Positions 1 through 7,125 of a stretch of DNA of 11,468 bases are shown piece after piece. Source of the DNA: an uncultured Eubacteriales bacterium (GTDB lineage: Bacteria > Bacillota_A > Clostridia > Lachnospirales > Lachnospiraceae); the NCBI GenBank assembly GCA_902803345.1, contig CADCPV010000175.1, forward strand, positions 1 through 11,468, written 5' to 3'. Position 1 is the first letter of the stretch. Each line of letters begins with the position of its first letter. Position numbers and translations under genes: made by a program. The notes under the pieces were generated by a model that did no database searches, was not told where the DNA came from, and saw nothing but the letters and a program-made list of their open reading frames with translations.

Positions 1-1054
1 AAAGCTCAATCCGTCCGATCAGGCGGTCTCCATAGAGCATCGGCAGGACATAATAACCGTATTTCCGCTTCGCCGCCGGCGTATAAATCTCCCAGGAATA
101 CTGATAATCGAAAAGTGCCTCGATCAGCTTCCTGTCCCACATCATCGGATCCAGCGGCGCGAGAAATTCAAGCCGCGCCTTTTTGTCAATTTCTTCCTTT
201 TGGACAGCCTGAAGAAGCGGGAGATCCTCAGAGCGCATATAGAGCGTTTTTTTGATCCCCTCCACCTGCACGGGAAGAATCTTTCCGGATGCTTCAAGCA
301 CCGAGAACGCTTCGTCCCGCTGCTCCGTCGTCATCTCAATCATCAGCCAGGCGTCGGAGCGGCTGTTCCACAGAAGGCCGATTGCGCCGATTCTTCGAAG
401 AATCCGCCAGCGGCGGAAGGAGTCTTCGTCCGGGCAGGGATTTTTCGCCGTGAGGAGCGCCTCGTCAAAGTACCGTTCCGCAAGATCGTAAAACTTCCTC
501 GATCCGCTCTTATGATGAATCAGAAGCGTTCCGTCCGTGTAAAGCTGCTCTAAAACCGACCGGGCAGCCTGGGATTCTTTCTGCCAGTTCCCGCTCCAGT
601 GCATGGTGGAATGCCAGAAAATGGTTCCCTCAACCGGCAGGGTGTCGCTGCTGACCGGTCCGTGCTCCCGGATGTACCGGATCGCCTGTTCCTCTAATTC
701 CGGGATACCCGAAAAAGTCATTCCCTGTTCCCGGCTTCTTCTGCGGTAGCCTTCAAAATATGGCCAGTCCTCGCGCGGCCAGATTGAAAGCACCTTGTCC
801 GTGTAATCAACCAGCTTCCGGTCCTTGTACAGAAGCTCCGAAAGCATCTGCTTCATAAATCCTTTTACACGGGACTGCAGTGTGAGTTCGGCGTTCTTTC
901 CGCACACATCCACCGGATCGTACTGAATGCATCCGGCCTGACGGACATACTGACAGGCACCTTCCTTGCCGGAGAAGCGATACTTTCCCAAAAGCCCCTG
1001 CTTGCTGAGAATAAAGTGTCTCGCCTGTTCCTTTGTTATGGTGATCGGGTTCAT
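1..1054 (-). CDS. Winged-helix DNA-binding protein, YcaQ/AlkX-type DNA glycosylase family (3' end outside window)
   Basis: 351 codons are present, translated by eye from the reverse complement, and the gene runs off the left edge. The C-terminal block at about residues 297-351 contains the family signature APLDPMMWDR, a YSWEIYTPAAKRKYGYY stretch and LYGDRLIGRIE. The N-terminal region carries Q44-Y45-D46, matching the Q-x-D catalytic motif described for YcaQ/AlkX glycosylases, which excise alkylated or cross-linked bases; AlkZ-type relatives have Q-x-Q. Family members are usually about 360-410 aa, so only a few tens of residues are missing. The ATG (1054-1052) overlaps the msrA stop in an ATGA, implying translational coupling; the upstream Shine-Dalgarno is weak. 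Family membership is secure; glycosylase activity of this member is inferred from the motif alone. Confidence 0.85.
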   Translation of the reverse strand, partial: MNPITITKEQARHFILSKQGLLGKYRFSGKEGACQYVRQAGCIQYDPVDVCGKNAELTLQSRVKGFMKQMLSELLYKDRKLVDYTDKVLSIWPREDWPYFEGYRRRSREQGMTFSGIPELEEQAIRYIREHGPVSSDTLPVEGTIFWHSTMHWSGNWQKESQAARSVLEQLYTDGTLLIHHKSGSRKFYDLAERYFDEALLTAKNPCPDEDSFRRWRILRRIGAIGLLWNSRSDAWLMIEMTTEQRDEAFSVLEASGKILPVQVEGIKKTLYMRSEDLPLLQAVQKEEIDKKARLEFLAPLDPMMWDRKLIEALFDYQYSWEIYTPAAKRKYGYYVLPMLYGDRLIGRIEL

Positions 1055-1548
1055 TTTCCGTTCCCCGCGCCTTTCCGTCCGGAGCGGATCATTTCTTCCT
1101 CAAAGGCCTCCGGGTTTTTCAGGTAATAGTCCTGGTGCTCTTCTTCCGCCGGATAAAAATTCCGGAAAGGCTCAACCGAAATCCAGACCTGCTTTCCGCT
1201 CTCCTGTTCAAGCGCCCGGATTCTTGCCTCCGCCTTCTCCTTTTCTTCCTCACAGGTATAATAGATCGCAAGGGTATAGGAGAAGCCCCGGTCAATAAAC
1301 TGGCCGTCCCGGTCAAAGGGATCCACATTTGCAAAGTAGATGTCCAGAAGCCGGTCATAGTTCACCTTTTCAGGGTCGTATTCGAGCAGAATCGCTTCCC
1401 GGTGTCCGGTTCGCTGCGCTTTCACATCCTGATACCTCGGGTTCTCTTCATCGCCGCCGGAATAGCCGCAGACCACCCTGTCCACCCCGTACAGTTTGTA
1501 GATCGGCGTGACGCACCAGAAGCATCCGCCGGAAAAACAGGCATTCAT
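1051..1548 (-). CDS. msrA: Peptide-methionine (S)-S-oxide reductase MsrA
   Basis: A 165-aa cytoplasmic enzyme that reduces methionine-S-sulfoxide in proteins, using thioredoxin as electron donor. The active-site motif GGCFWC lies at residues 7-12, with C9 as the nucleophile and C12 as a possible resolving cysteine. Further MsrA hallmarks follow: GYSGG, NPRYQDV, TGHREA, DPFDRDGQF-DRG and EEEHQDYYLKNP. The glutamate found just after the active-site Cys in E. coli-type enzymes (GCFWxxE) is not there; the sequence CVTPIY is more like the Bacillus GCFWCMVKPF type. The ATG at 1548 places the motif near the N-terminus as expected. The gene lies 16 bp after the TIM-barrel gene and overlaps the YcaQ-like gene by 4 bases. 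The upstream AAAGGA is rather far from the start (about 11 nt). Confidence 0.95.
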   Translation of the reverse strand: MNACFSGGCFWCVTPIYKLYGVDRVVCGYSGGDEENPRYQDVKAQRTGHREAILLEYDPEKVNYDRLLDIYFANVDPFDRDGQFIDRGFSYTLAIYYTCEEEKEKAEARIRALEQESGKQVWISVEPFRNFYPAEEEHQDYYLKNPEAFEEEMIRSGRKGAGNGK

Positions 1549-1564
1549 CGCTGTCGTAATCCTT

Positions 1565-2407
1565 TCAGTCTGTTCTTTCGTGAATATAACCTCTCTCCCG
1601 AAGCCACTGAACCGAAGCTCTCAGGGCCGCAATTGTCTTGGTCTCAAGAACACATCTTGCATTCCGTATGTCCGCAAGCGCCAGCCGCTCATCAAGGTCG
1701 ATCTCTCCGTCTCCAAGGGCGAGATGATTCTTCGGCGGCTGCTCTGATCCGTCATGAATATGAAAATGAACCAGCCGGTCCTGATGTTTCCGGATAAACG
1801 GCATATCCTGCTCTCCTACCGCTTTGGAGTGGCCGATATCCCAGGTCAGGCCGAATTTCGGGCTTTTCAGAAGGTATTCGATGGCTTTCTTTTCATAATC
1901 CCGAAAGCCGTCCGTGTTTTCGACTGCTATCATTAGGTCGCTGTCGCCGATCCATTCTTCACACAGGGAACGGAAGGCCGCGAAAGAATTCATATAGCGG
2001 TCAAAGTCCCGCTCATACATCTGCACTTTCCGATCCGGAAGCGTGATATAGATCCCGTGGTTCATATGCATGTTCAGAATCAGCGGCTGGCTCCGGTCTC
2101 CGTACCGCTCCCGCAGGCACAGGAGCTTTTTCAGGACTTCAATGGAGCGCCGCACCGTCTCGAGGTAAGCATCCGTCACCAGCAGGTTGAAGTCCGCAAT
2201 ATTCAGGTTCTCATCGAGGTGAATGGTATAATAGATCCGTGCTTCCTCTGCAGCCCGGATCAGTTCTTCCGTCTGTTCCAGCCTGTCCGCCTGGTATTCC
2301 GGGAAATTCATATTCAGTTCGATAAACTGCAAGCCCAGTTCCCTGCACAGACGGATATTGTCCTGCAGGCTCCGGTTCTCTATCAAAGTCGGCATTCCAA
2401 ACTGCAT
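1565..2407 (-). CDS. Sugar phosphate isomerase/epimerase-like TIM-barrel protein (AP endonuclease 2 superfamily)
   Basis: A 280-aa single-domain TIM barrel of the xylose-isomerase-like superfamily. Strand-end residues that usually bind the divalent metal or substrate are present: E30 (FIELN), H63 (TIHLDEN), H114 (NMHMNH), E163 (AVENT), D190 and H193 (TWDIGHS), H215 and H217 (HFHIHD) and E255 (VLETK). The metal site therefore looks complete. Members isomerise or epimerise sugars, keto-acids or cyclitols, and a few are endonucleases; the substrate cannot be read here. I chose the ATG at 2407 because GAGG sits 8 nt upstream. An in-frame TTG at 2428 overlaps the stop of the upstream gene as TTGA and would add 7 residues; it is possible by coupling but has no visible ribosome binding site of its own. 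Confidence 0.85.
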   Translation of the reverse strand: MQFGMPTLIENRSLQDNIRLCRELGLQFIELNMNFPEYQADRLEQTEELIRAAEEARIYYTIHLDENLNIADFNLLVTDAYLETVRRSIEVLKKLLCLRERYGDRSQPLILNMHMNHGIYITLPDRKVQMYERDFDRYMNSFAAFRSLCEEWIGDSDLMIAVENTDGFRDYEKKAIEYLLKSPKFGLTWDIGHSKAVGEQDMPFIRKHQDRLVHFHIHDGSEQPPKNHLALGDGEIDLDERLALADIRNARCVLETKTIAALRASVQWLRERGYIHERTD

Positions 2408-2415
2408 GCTGGTAT

Positions 2416-2419
2416 CCTC
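2416..2419 (-). promoter_or_regulatory. Ribosome binding site deciding the TIM-barrel gene start
   Basis: GAGG on the minus strand with an 8-nt spacer before the ATG at 2407. It supports this ATG over the in-frame TTG at 2428, which lies upstream of the site. Confidence 0.6.
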
Positions 2420-2424
2420 GTTTT

Positions 2425-3021
2425 TCAAACAGCCGGTTTTGCCGGATACAGGATCATCTTCTCATATTCCGGGTGTTCTTCCAGCGCTTTTCGGACGTCA
2501 ATCGTATAATCCACAAGTGTCGTATGGTCATACACATCATCAAAATACTCCCGGATCCTGACTCCTCCGAATGCTTCCATGGTTTTCCACGAAGCCGGAT
2601 TGTCCAGATCTGCATCCAGAAGGACGCTCTCGACCCCGTTTTCCGCGCAGACCTTCAGTCCCAGGTACAGGTTGATCTTGTTGTACCCTTTCCCTCTTTC
2701 CGTCGGCCGGATGCTGTATCCGATGTTTCCGCCGTAGCGGCGCAGCCGCTCATTCAGCGCCAGCCGGATATTGATCATCCCGACGATCTTTTCATCACTT
2801 TCCCGCACCAGAAAATAGGTTCTTGCGGGCACCTTCTCCTCGCTCGGTTCCCGTACAGAATCCGCAGCCAGCTTCTCAAGCCAGCCTTCATAATTCTCCG
2901 TATACCGGTCCAGTCCGCCGGTTCCGTTGATTTCCGACTGATATGCGCGAAACTCTTCAATAAAAGCGATCGCATCCTCTTTTCTTCGAATGCCGGGTTC
3001 TTCAAAATATAATCTGTCCAA
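2425..3021 (-). CDS. GNAT family N-acetyltransferase, complete, TTG start
   Basis: A 198-aa acetyl-CoA-dependent N-acetyltransferase-like protein. The beginning LYFEEPGIRRKEDA and the INGTGGL segment (31-37) match the normal N-terminus of a Firmicutes GNAT subfamily. EKIVGMINIR (77-86) is the central strand and RPTERGKGYNKI (105-116) is the acetyl-CoA pyrophosphate loop; N114 replaces the usual Gly/Ala there. DLDNPASWKTMEAFGG (138-153) is the typical C-terminal helix. The start is TTG (3021-3019), supported by GAGG 8 nt upstream and by the family N-terminus; no ATG fits. It begins just after the junction of the truncated GNAT upstream and ends overlapping a TTG of the TIM-barrel frame (TTGA). 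The acceptor substrate is unknown; small molecules or antibiotics are typical. Confidence 0.85.
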   Translation of the reverse strand: MDRLYFEEPGIRRKEDAIAFIEEFRAYQSEINGTGGLDRYTENYEGWLEKLAADSVREPSEEKVPARTYFLVRESDEKIVGMINIRLALNERLRRYGGNIGYSIRPTERGKGYNKINLYLGLKVCAENGVESVLLDADLDNPASWKTMEAFGGVRIREYFDDVYDHTTLVDYTIDVRKALEEHPEYEKMILYPAKPAV

Positions 3022-3029
3022 ATGTCAGC

Positions 3030-3033
3030 CCTC
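3030..3033 (-). promoter_or_regulatory. Ribosome binding site deciding a TTG start
   Basis: GAGG on the minus strand, 8 nt before the TTG at 3021. It is the main evidence that the complete GNAT gene starts at TTG, and it lies within the last usable sequence of the truncated GNAT upstream. Confidence 0.6.
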
Positions 3034-3041
3034 GTCAATCT

Positions 3042-3224
3042 TTTTCTGTACCGGTTTATATTCCGCTCGATCCAGTTTTGTACCCGCTCTTCATCGAAAG
3101 CATACGGATAGTGCTGCATGATGTCCGGATCTGCCAATACTGCATACAACGCATCAAAATCGTCCTGGTTCATCTCACGAAGGAACAGCCTTTTTGTTTC
3201 CAGTATCTTTTTCATTTTCTCCAT
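3042..3224 (-). pseudogene. Truncated GNAT acetyltransferase (RimJ/RimL-like N-terminal remnant)
   Basis: The first about 60 residues are a clear GNAT N-terminus: TKRLFLREMNQDDFDALY (about 10-27), then a LADPDIMQHYPYAFDE stretch and WIERNINRYRK (51-61). Full-length members continue with a variant of GFGLWAV and the acetyl-CoA loop, reaching about 170 aa. Here homology stops at about 3042 and the reading frame continues without stop to 2775 through DNA that encodes the next acetyltransferase in another frame, so the tail is a non-homologous shadow. The catalytic and acetyl-CoA-binding parts are absent. The simplest explanation is a deletion joining this gene's 5' part to the ribosome binding site of the next. 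Start may be ATG 3224 or ATG 3215. It lies 17 bp after the preceding GNAT gene. Whether the stub is still translated is unknown. Confidence 0.7.
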
Positions 3225-3241
3225 CCCGGCCTGAGTACTTT

Positions 3242-3634
3242 TTACTTCACCATGGCCCGGTCGTTATCAATCCTGAACCCGAATTTACTGTACAGGCCAT
3301 GTGCGTCTCTTGTCAGAAGAATGCCTCGAAGGCCCTCATACTCCGGCCGGGATTCAATATAGGACAGAAGTGCGGTGCCGAGCCCCTGATGCCGGTATGC
3401 CTCATCAATGACGACGTCGCAGAGATAATAAGTGGTCGCATAGTCGCTGATCACCCTGGAAAACCCGACAAGCATGCCCGGATCATCCAGGTATACGCCG
3501 TAGCAGGCGGAATTCCGGATGGATCTCTCAATCTTTTCCACCGAACGTTTTTCCGCCCAGTAGGTCGTCCGAAGAAGCCGGACGATATCCTCTGTTTTCA
3601 TGTTTTCTGCGCCGTCAATAATTCTGTAGTCCAT
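3242..3634 (-). CDS. GNAT family N-acetyltransferase, small
   Basis: A 130-aa single-domain acetyltransferase. The acetyl-CoA pyrophosphate-binding loop is RHQGLGTAL at 81-89 (R-x-x-G-x-G/A pattern), preceded by LCDVVIDEAY, the usual strand before the loop. AHGLYSKFGF (111-120) is the typical C-terminal motif, with Y115 in the position of the general acid seen in many GNATs. YWAEKRSVEKIERSI (25-39) is the N-terminal helix region. Length agrees with compact GNAT proteins of about 130-145 aa. The ATG at 3634 is preceded by GAGGTG a few bases upstream. The gene is 30 bp after the esterase and 17 bp before the GNAT remnant, so it is probably co-transcribed. The acceptor substrate is unknown. Confidence 0.9.
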   Translation of the reverse strand: MDYRIIDGAENMKTEDIVRLLRTTYWAEKRSVEKIERSIRNSACYGVYLDDPGMLVGFSRVISDYATTYYLCDVVIDEAYRHQGLGTALLSYIESRPEYEGLRGILLTRDAHGLYSKFGFRIDNDRAMVK

Positions 3635-3664
3635 AGGTCACCTCAGCACCGCTCTTTCGTTTCG

Positions 3665-5383
3665 TTACCTGATCGGCTTTCCGCCGTAATAGCGGGTACC
3701 GTCCTCTCCGCGGCTATAGCAGGAGAAGAAGCTGTCCCAGATATACCAGGCAATGCCGCTGTGGAAGGAGTGGTTGGAATCGCGGTACATCGCGAATTTC
3801 ACGACCGGAATTCCGTCCGGATTGTTCCAGATGTAGGTAATTGCGGTTCCGTTGTCCACCACGAAAGGTTCTTCATCCGGGTCCACGCCGTTTTCAACCT
3901 TGCGCCACAGTGTCTCCCAGTACAGCGGTGCGTTCTGATCATAAGGATCCGTCCAGGGATCATGCTCACAGGAAACGTTCAGTGCAGGCATGCGGTAATG
4001 GTCCTTCGGCATTTCGTCGATGGACTCAAACTGCCAGCAGGCGCCGCCGATCTGCGCGGAAGCCGCAAACACGTCACCCATTGCCATCGAAAGCCCGTAA
4101 GTCATCGCTGCACCGTTACTGTGTCCGGCGCAGAAAATACGGGACGAATCAATGTTGTAATGCTTTTTCACATCTTCGATCAGGGTACGGAAATAGTATA
4201 TCTCAGAATTGAAATCGTCAATCGTATCCGATCTCCGGAACCTCATCTTAAAGCCCTTCGGCTCATAAAAACCGCCGCTGCGCCATCTCGGGAGACCATA
4301 ATTCGTGCCCTCGGTCGGAAGGCCCTGTGTAAAGACGGCAATGAATTTGCGCTGTTCCGCGATTTTCCAGAAATCCGTGTTCTTCACCATCAGGTCGTGC
4401 GTGCACTCAAAACCGTGCGTGACCACTACCAGCGGATAGGCCTTGTTTTTGTCGTAATCCGAAGGTGCATACACGGACCAGACACGCTCCTGCAGACCCT
4501 CAAACGACGCATGCGGCATCCGTTTCCTGTAAACCTTCATGCCGATCTCCTCAAGGGAGAAATTCACCTTGAGCTGGGTGGTGCTGAGGTGGTCGTGATG
4601 GTAGCGCTTAATCAGGAAATCCATATACGCACGCTCAGTCCAGGCTGCGTTTTGATAGAGTTCCTTCGCGTTCTTCGCTTCGCTGACCCAGACACGGCTC
4701 ACGGCCTGTGTCCGCTCTGATTCGTCCGCGGGAAGCATCCGCTCATTGTAGACCTTTGCCCAGTCGTTTCTGAGATGCTCGTCAATGCACAGGTTCCGCT
4801 TCTTATAGTACTCGGTCAGAACGGGGGTTTCCGTGCCCTTCTCGTTGATGACCCAGACAGGAACACGATGGGTGTCTTTTGCCTTCGAAACTGCGGACTT
4901 CGGCATATCATCCGGCCCGAACAGGACCGCGCCGCCGAAAAGCAGAGAATTATACGCGAAATACTTCGCAAGGAAAGTGGCGCTGTCGCCGTAGCCCACC
5001 GCGTATTTCTGGTCAAAATTGATCACGCCCGTAGAATGGAATGCCTGGTTGAATGCCTTATAAATGAATTCGTTTTCCGTCTCCGGCTTTCCCCACTTCT
5101 TCGCCGCGGTAAGGAAAACCAGACAGATGGAATTCTTTTTTGCGCACTCCACCCATTTCGATGCATTGACAAAGTCTTCCGCAGAAACTCCCGCAGGGAC
5201 AAAGATCAGCGCACCCTTATGCTGCGCTCTGTAGTCATCCGGCACGAAAGTTACGATTTCGCGGCTGACGCCGTCCAGCTCTACAGTCTGTCTGAAAAGT
5301 CCTCTGTAAGCTGTTCCGTAAGGATCTTCCGCATAGTCAATGGGAAGATCCGGGACATAGTCCCGAATGGTGTATTTACTCAT
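3665..5383 (-). CDS. PHB depolymerase-family esterase with two alpha/beta-hydrolase-like domains
   Basis: A 572-aa protein with no signal peptide or membrane segment, so probably cytoplasmic. The C-terminal domain (about 285-560) is an esterase of the PHB depolymerase/LpqC type: YPLVVVTHGFE (316-326) forms the oxyanion-hole strand, GHSNGAAM (420-427) is the nucleophile elbow with S422, D475 or D479 in CEHDPWTD is the likely acid, and H538 or H541 in SNHSFHSG the likely base. The N-terminal part (about 30-200) repeats the fold more weakly: GALIFVPAG (57-65) and GYGDSA (130-135) with S134 in an elbow-like position. Fused duplications of this kind occur in clostridial members. The start is firm: AGGAGG 8 nt before the ATG. 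It follows the membrane protein gene by 45 bp. The ester substrate is unknown; PHB breakdown is unlikely without a secretion signal. Confidence 0.82.
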   Translation of the reverse strand: MSKYTIRDYVPDLPIDYAEDPYGTAYRGLFRQTVELDGVSREIVTFVPDDYRAQHKGALIFVPAGVSAEDFVNASKWVECAKKNSICLVFLTAAKKWGKPETENEFIYKAFNQAFHSTGVINFDQKYAVGYGDSATFLAKYFAYNSLLFGGAVLFGPDDMPKSAVSKAKDTHRVPVWVINEKGTETPVLTEYYKKRNLCIDEHLRNDWAKVYNERMLPADESERTQAVSRVWVSEAKNAKELYQNAAWTERAYMDFLIKRYHHDHLSTTQLKVNFSLEEIGMKVYRKRMPHASFEGLQERVWSVYAPSDYDKNKAYPLVVVTHGFECTHDLMVKNTDFWKIAEQRKFIAVFTQGLPTEGTNYGLPRWRSGGFYEPKGFKMRFRRSDTIDDFNSEIYYFRTLIEDVKKHYNIDSSRIFCAGHSNGAAMTYGLSMAMGDVFAASAQIGGACWQFESIDEMPKDHYRMPALNVSCEHDPWTDPYDQNAPLYWETLWRKVENGVDPDEEPFVVDNGTAITYIWNNPDGIPVVKFAMYRDSNHSFHSGIAWYIWDSFFSCYSRGEDGTRYYGGKPIR

Positions 5384-5428
5384 ACTACCCGCCTCCTGAT
5401 ATTTTTTGTTATGTTTTATCCTTTTTCC

Positions 5429-6097
5429 TTATCTGCCCCTGACTTTTGCGTTCGGGCAGTGCTGAATCAAATAATCTGCCACAAAATCGAAATAGTCTTT
5501 TTCGACATAAACCTGATTATGGAAAAGCCGCTGGTTGACCATAATCGTATTCCGGCGCTTTTTCAGTATAATTTTCCGCACATGTGCAAACTCGGAGGTG
5601 CTCTGGTTCCGTCCGGCCGCCATCAGTCCCTGGCCGGTCTGTCCGATATTGCCGGTTTTAGCTCCGGAGATCGCTAAAAGCAGCCCGAGCGCCTGGGCTT
5701 TTTTGAACTGCTTCGGCATCTGGGTGTGTACAATCTTTTGATCGGACATCTCAAAAAACACGATGTATTTCCAGCCGTAGGAAGCCGCGACAATCACGTA
5801 GGCCAGCAGGCTGATTGCGATAAAGACAATGAGAAGAATCAGGGGAATTTTCCATTCCGAAGGATCAAAGCTGAATCCGTAGCGGATGATGTCCGGCAGG
5901 GAAATCACAAAGCCAAACAGGCCGATAATGGCAGCCGACATGCCAAGTACTTTCCACACGGTAAACAGGATCACCGGGTTTTTCATCATCCGGAATTCAT
6001 ATACCCACCGATAAGTGCCGTCAGATCCCGGGATGACGGCAGTTGAGTCCGGAACGGTCTGCATCTGCTGCTGGTTCGTGTTGTCTATCTTGTCCAT
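5429..6097 (-). CDS. Two-helix membrane protein of unknown function
   Basis: A 222-aa protein I cannot assign to a named family. It has a polar N-terminus (1-40, Gln/Asn-rich, no signal peptide), then two hydrophobic segments at about 42-68 and 84-106 separated by a short loop with DPSEWK. The remainder (107-222) is a soluble, probably cytoplasmic domain with a Gly-rich middle (143-162, GAKTGNIGQTGQG) and a basic segment VRKIILKKRRNTI (173-185) followed by alternating strands. The two-helix plus beta-rich layout resembles bacterial PH-domain-like membrane proteins, but this is only an impression. The start is good: GGAG 6 nt before the ATG at 6097. The gene lies 23 bp after the activase and 45 bp before the esterase, so it is in the glycyl radical enzyme transcript. 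Confidence 0.75.
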   Translation of the reverse strand: MDKIDNTNQQQMQTVPDSTAVIPGSDGTYRWVYEFRMMKNPVILFTVWKVLGMSAAIIGLFGFVISLPDIIRYGFSFDPSEWKIPLILLIVFIAISLLAYVIVAASYGWKYIVFFEMSDQKIVHTQMPKQFKKAQALGLLLAISGAKTGNIGQTGQGLMAAGRNQSTSEFAHVRKIILKKRRNTIMVNQRLFHNQVYVEKDYFDFVADYLIQHCPNAKVRGR

Positions 6098-6120
6098 CCT
6101 CTTCTCCTTTCACAGCCTGA

Positions 6121-7089
6121 TCAGTGAATCGTTGCCCGAAGCCCGTATCCGCCGATCATGTCTTTCAGCTTCTCCATGTATTCATCACTCGGAGGCGTCG
6201 CTTCAAAAGCAGGCCCGTCACTGATCCGGAGGTACTTCATGACACCGAAGTTATGATACGGCAGAAGCTGAACCATCGTCACCGCATCCCCTAATTTCCT
6301 GCAGAATTCCGCAGTCTTTCGGATGTTTTCCGGATCATCGTTGAATAACGGAATGACCGGAATCCGGATCTGGAGTTTCTTGCCGTGTGCAGCAAGCTCC
6401 TGTGCATTTTCGAGGATCAGTTCATTCGGCACCTGCACGACTTTCCTGTGCTTTTCACTGTCCATATGCTTCAGGTCATAAAGATACAGGTCTGTATAGG
6501 GCATGGTCCGCTGAAGCACTTCCCACTTTGCATAGCCCGTCGTATCCAGCGCTGTATGGATACCGTTCTCTTTCAGCTTTTTCAGAACAGATTCGACAAA
6601 ATCAATCTGCATCAGCGGTTCTCCGCCGGAAATCGTGACGCCGCCTCCGGAAGTCTCATAATAGCTTTTGTCCTTCAGGAGCCGTTCCAGAAGTTCGCTC
6701 ACGGTATAATCTTTTCCGCAGAGATAAAGAGCGTCTGCAAAGCACTGTTTCGCACAGTCGCCGCAGTCGTCGCAGAGATCCCTTTTGACATGAATCATTT
6801 GGATTTCTGTATCATCCGTGATATTCTTCCTGGTCTTTCCGAGTTCAATCGCGTTCTTCGCGCAGGCTTTGATGCAGCGTGATCCGCAGACTTCAACCCC
6901 GAGACAGCGGATGGACATAAAGCTCAGCTGTTTCTTCCCAAGCTGGGACTCCGGACTGTGACACCAGGGACAGCGCAGCGGACAGCCTTTCAGAAATGCC
7001 GTCGTCCGGATGCCGGGGCCATCCTGAACGGAATAGCCCTGAATATCATAAAGGCGTCCGACCGGCTCGTGTTCTTTTCCTGTTTCCAT
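6121..7089 (-). CDS. Glycyl radical enzyme activating protein (radical SAM)
   Basis: A 322-aa radical SAM enzyme that uses S-adenosylmethionine to create the glycyl radical on its partner enzyme. Counting from the ATG at 7089, the N-terminus has the family signature QGYSVQDGPGIRTTAFLKGC, then the radical SAM cluster C36-x3-C40-x2-C43. An inserted two-cluster ferredoxin-like domain follows: C62, C68, C72, C76 with unusual spacing, and C106-x2-C109-x2-C112-x3-C116 with classic spacing. SGGEP (154-158) is the SAM-binding GGE motif. The two-cluster insert is typical of activases for dehydratase/decarboxylase-type glycyl radical enzymes and absent from the pyruvate formate-lyase activase. An in-frame TTG at 7098 would add three residues; neither start has a strong ribosome binding site. 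It lies just after its probable substrate enzyme. Confidence 0.95.
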   Translation of the reverse strand: METGKEHEPVGRLYDIQGYSVQDGPGIRTTAFLKGCPLRCPWCHSPESQLGKKQLSFMSIRCLGVEVCGSRCIKACAKNAIELGKTRKNITDDTEIQMIHVKRDLCDDCGDCAKQCFADALYLCGKDYTVSELLERLLKDKSYYETSGGGVTISGGEPLMQIDFVESVLKKLKENGIHTALDTTGYAKWEVLQRTMPYTDLYLYDLKHMDSEKHRKVVQVPNELILENAQELAAHGKKLQIRIPVIPLFNDDPENIRKTAEFCRKLGDAVTMVQLLPYHNFGVMKYLRISDGPAFEATPPSDEYMEKLKDMIGGYGLRATIH

Positions 7090-7106
7090 AACAATCAATC
7101 ATCCGT

Positions 7107-7121
7107 GAAAGTACTGCTTTC
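7107..7121 (-). other. Small hairpin between the glycyl radical enzyme and its activase
   Basis: GAAAG and CTTTC arms (5 bp) flank a 5-nt loop in the gap between the enzyme stop (7126) and the activase start. There is no T-tract, so it is not a terminator. It could lower downstream expression or mark a processing point, but a 5-bp stem can occur by chance. Confidence 0.25.
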
Positions 7122-7125
7122 CGGC

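Noticed and set aside
3194..4720. A 508-codon plus-strand open frame opposite the esterase and GNAT genes
   Set aside because: It spans several real minus-strand genes and their junctions, and its product has no recognisable motif; it is a by-product of codon bias.
4775..5677. A 300-codon plus-strand open frame
   Set aside because: It crosses the gap between the esterase and membrane protein genes in antisense and resembles nothing; a shadow.
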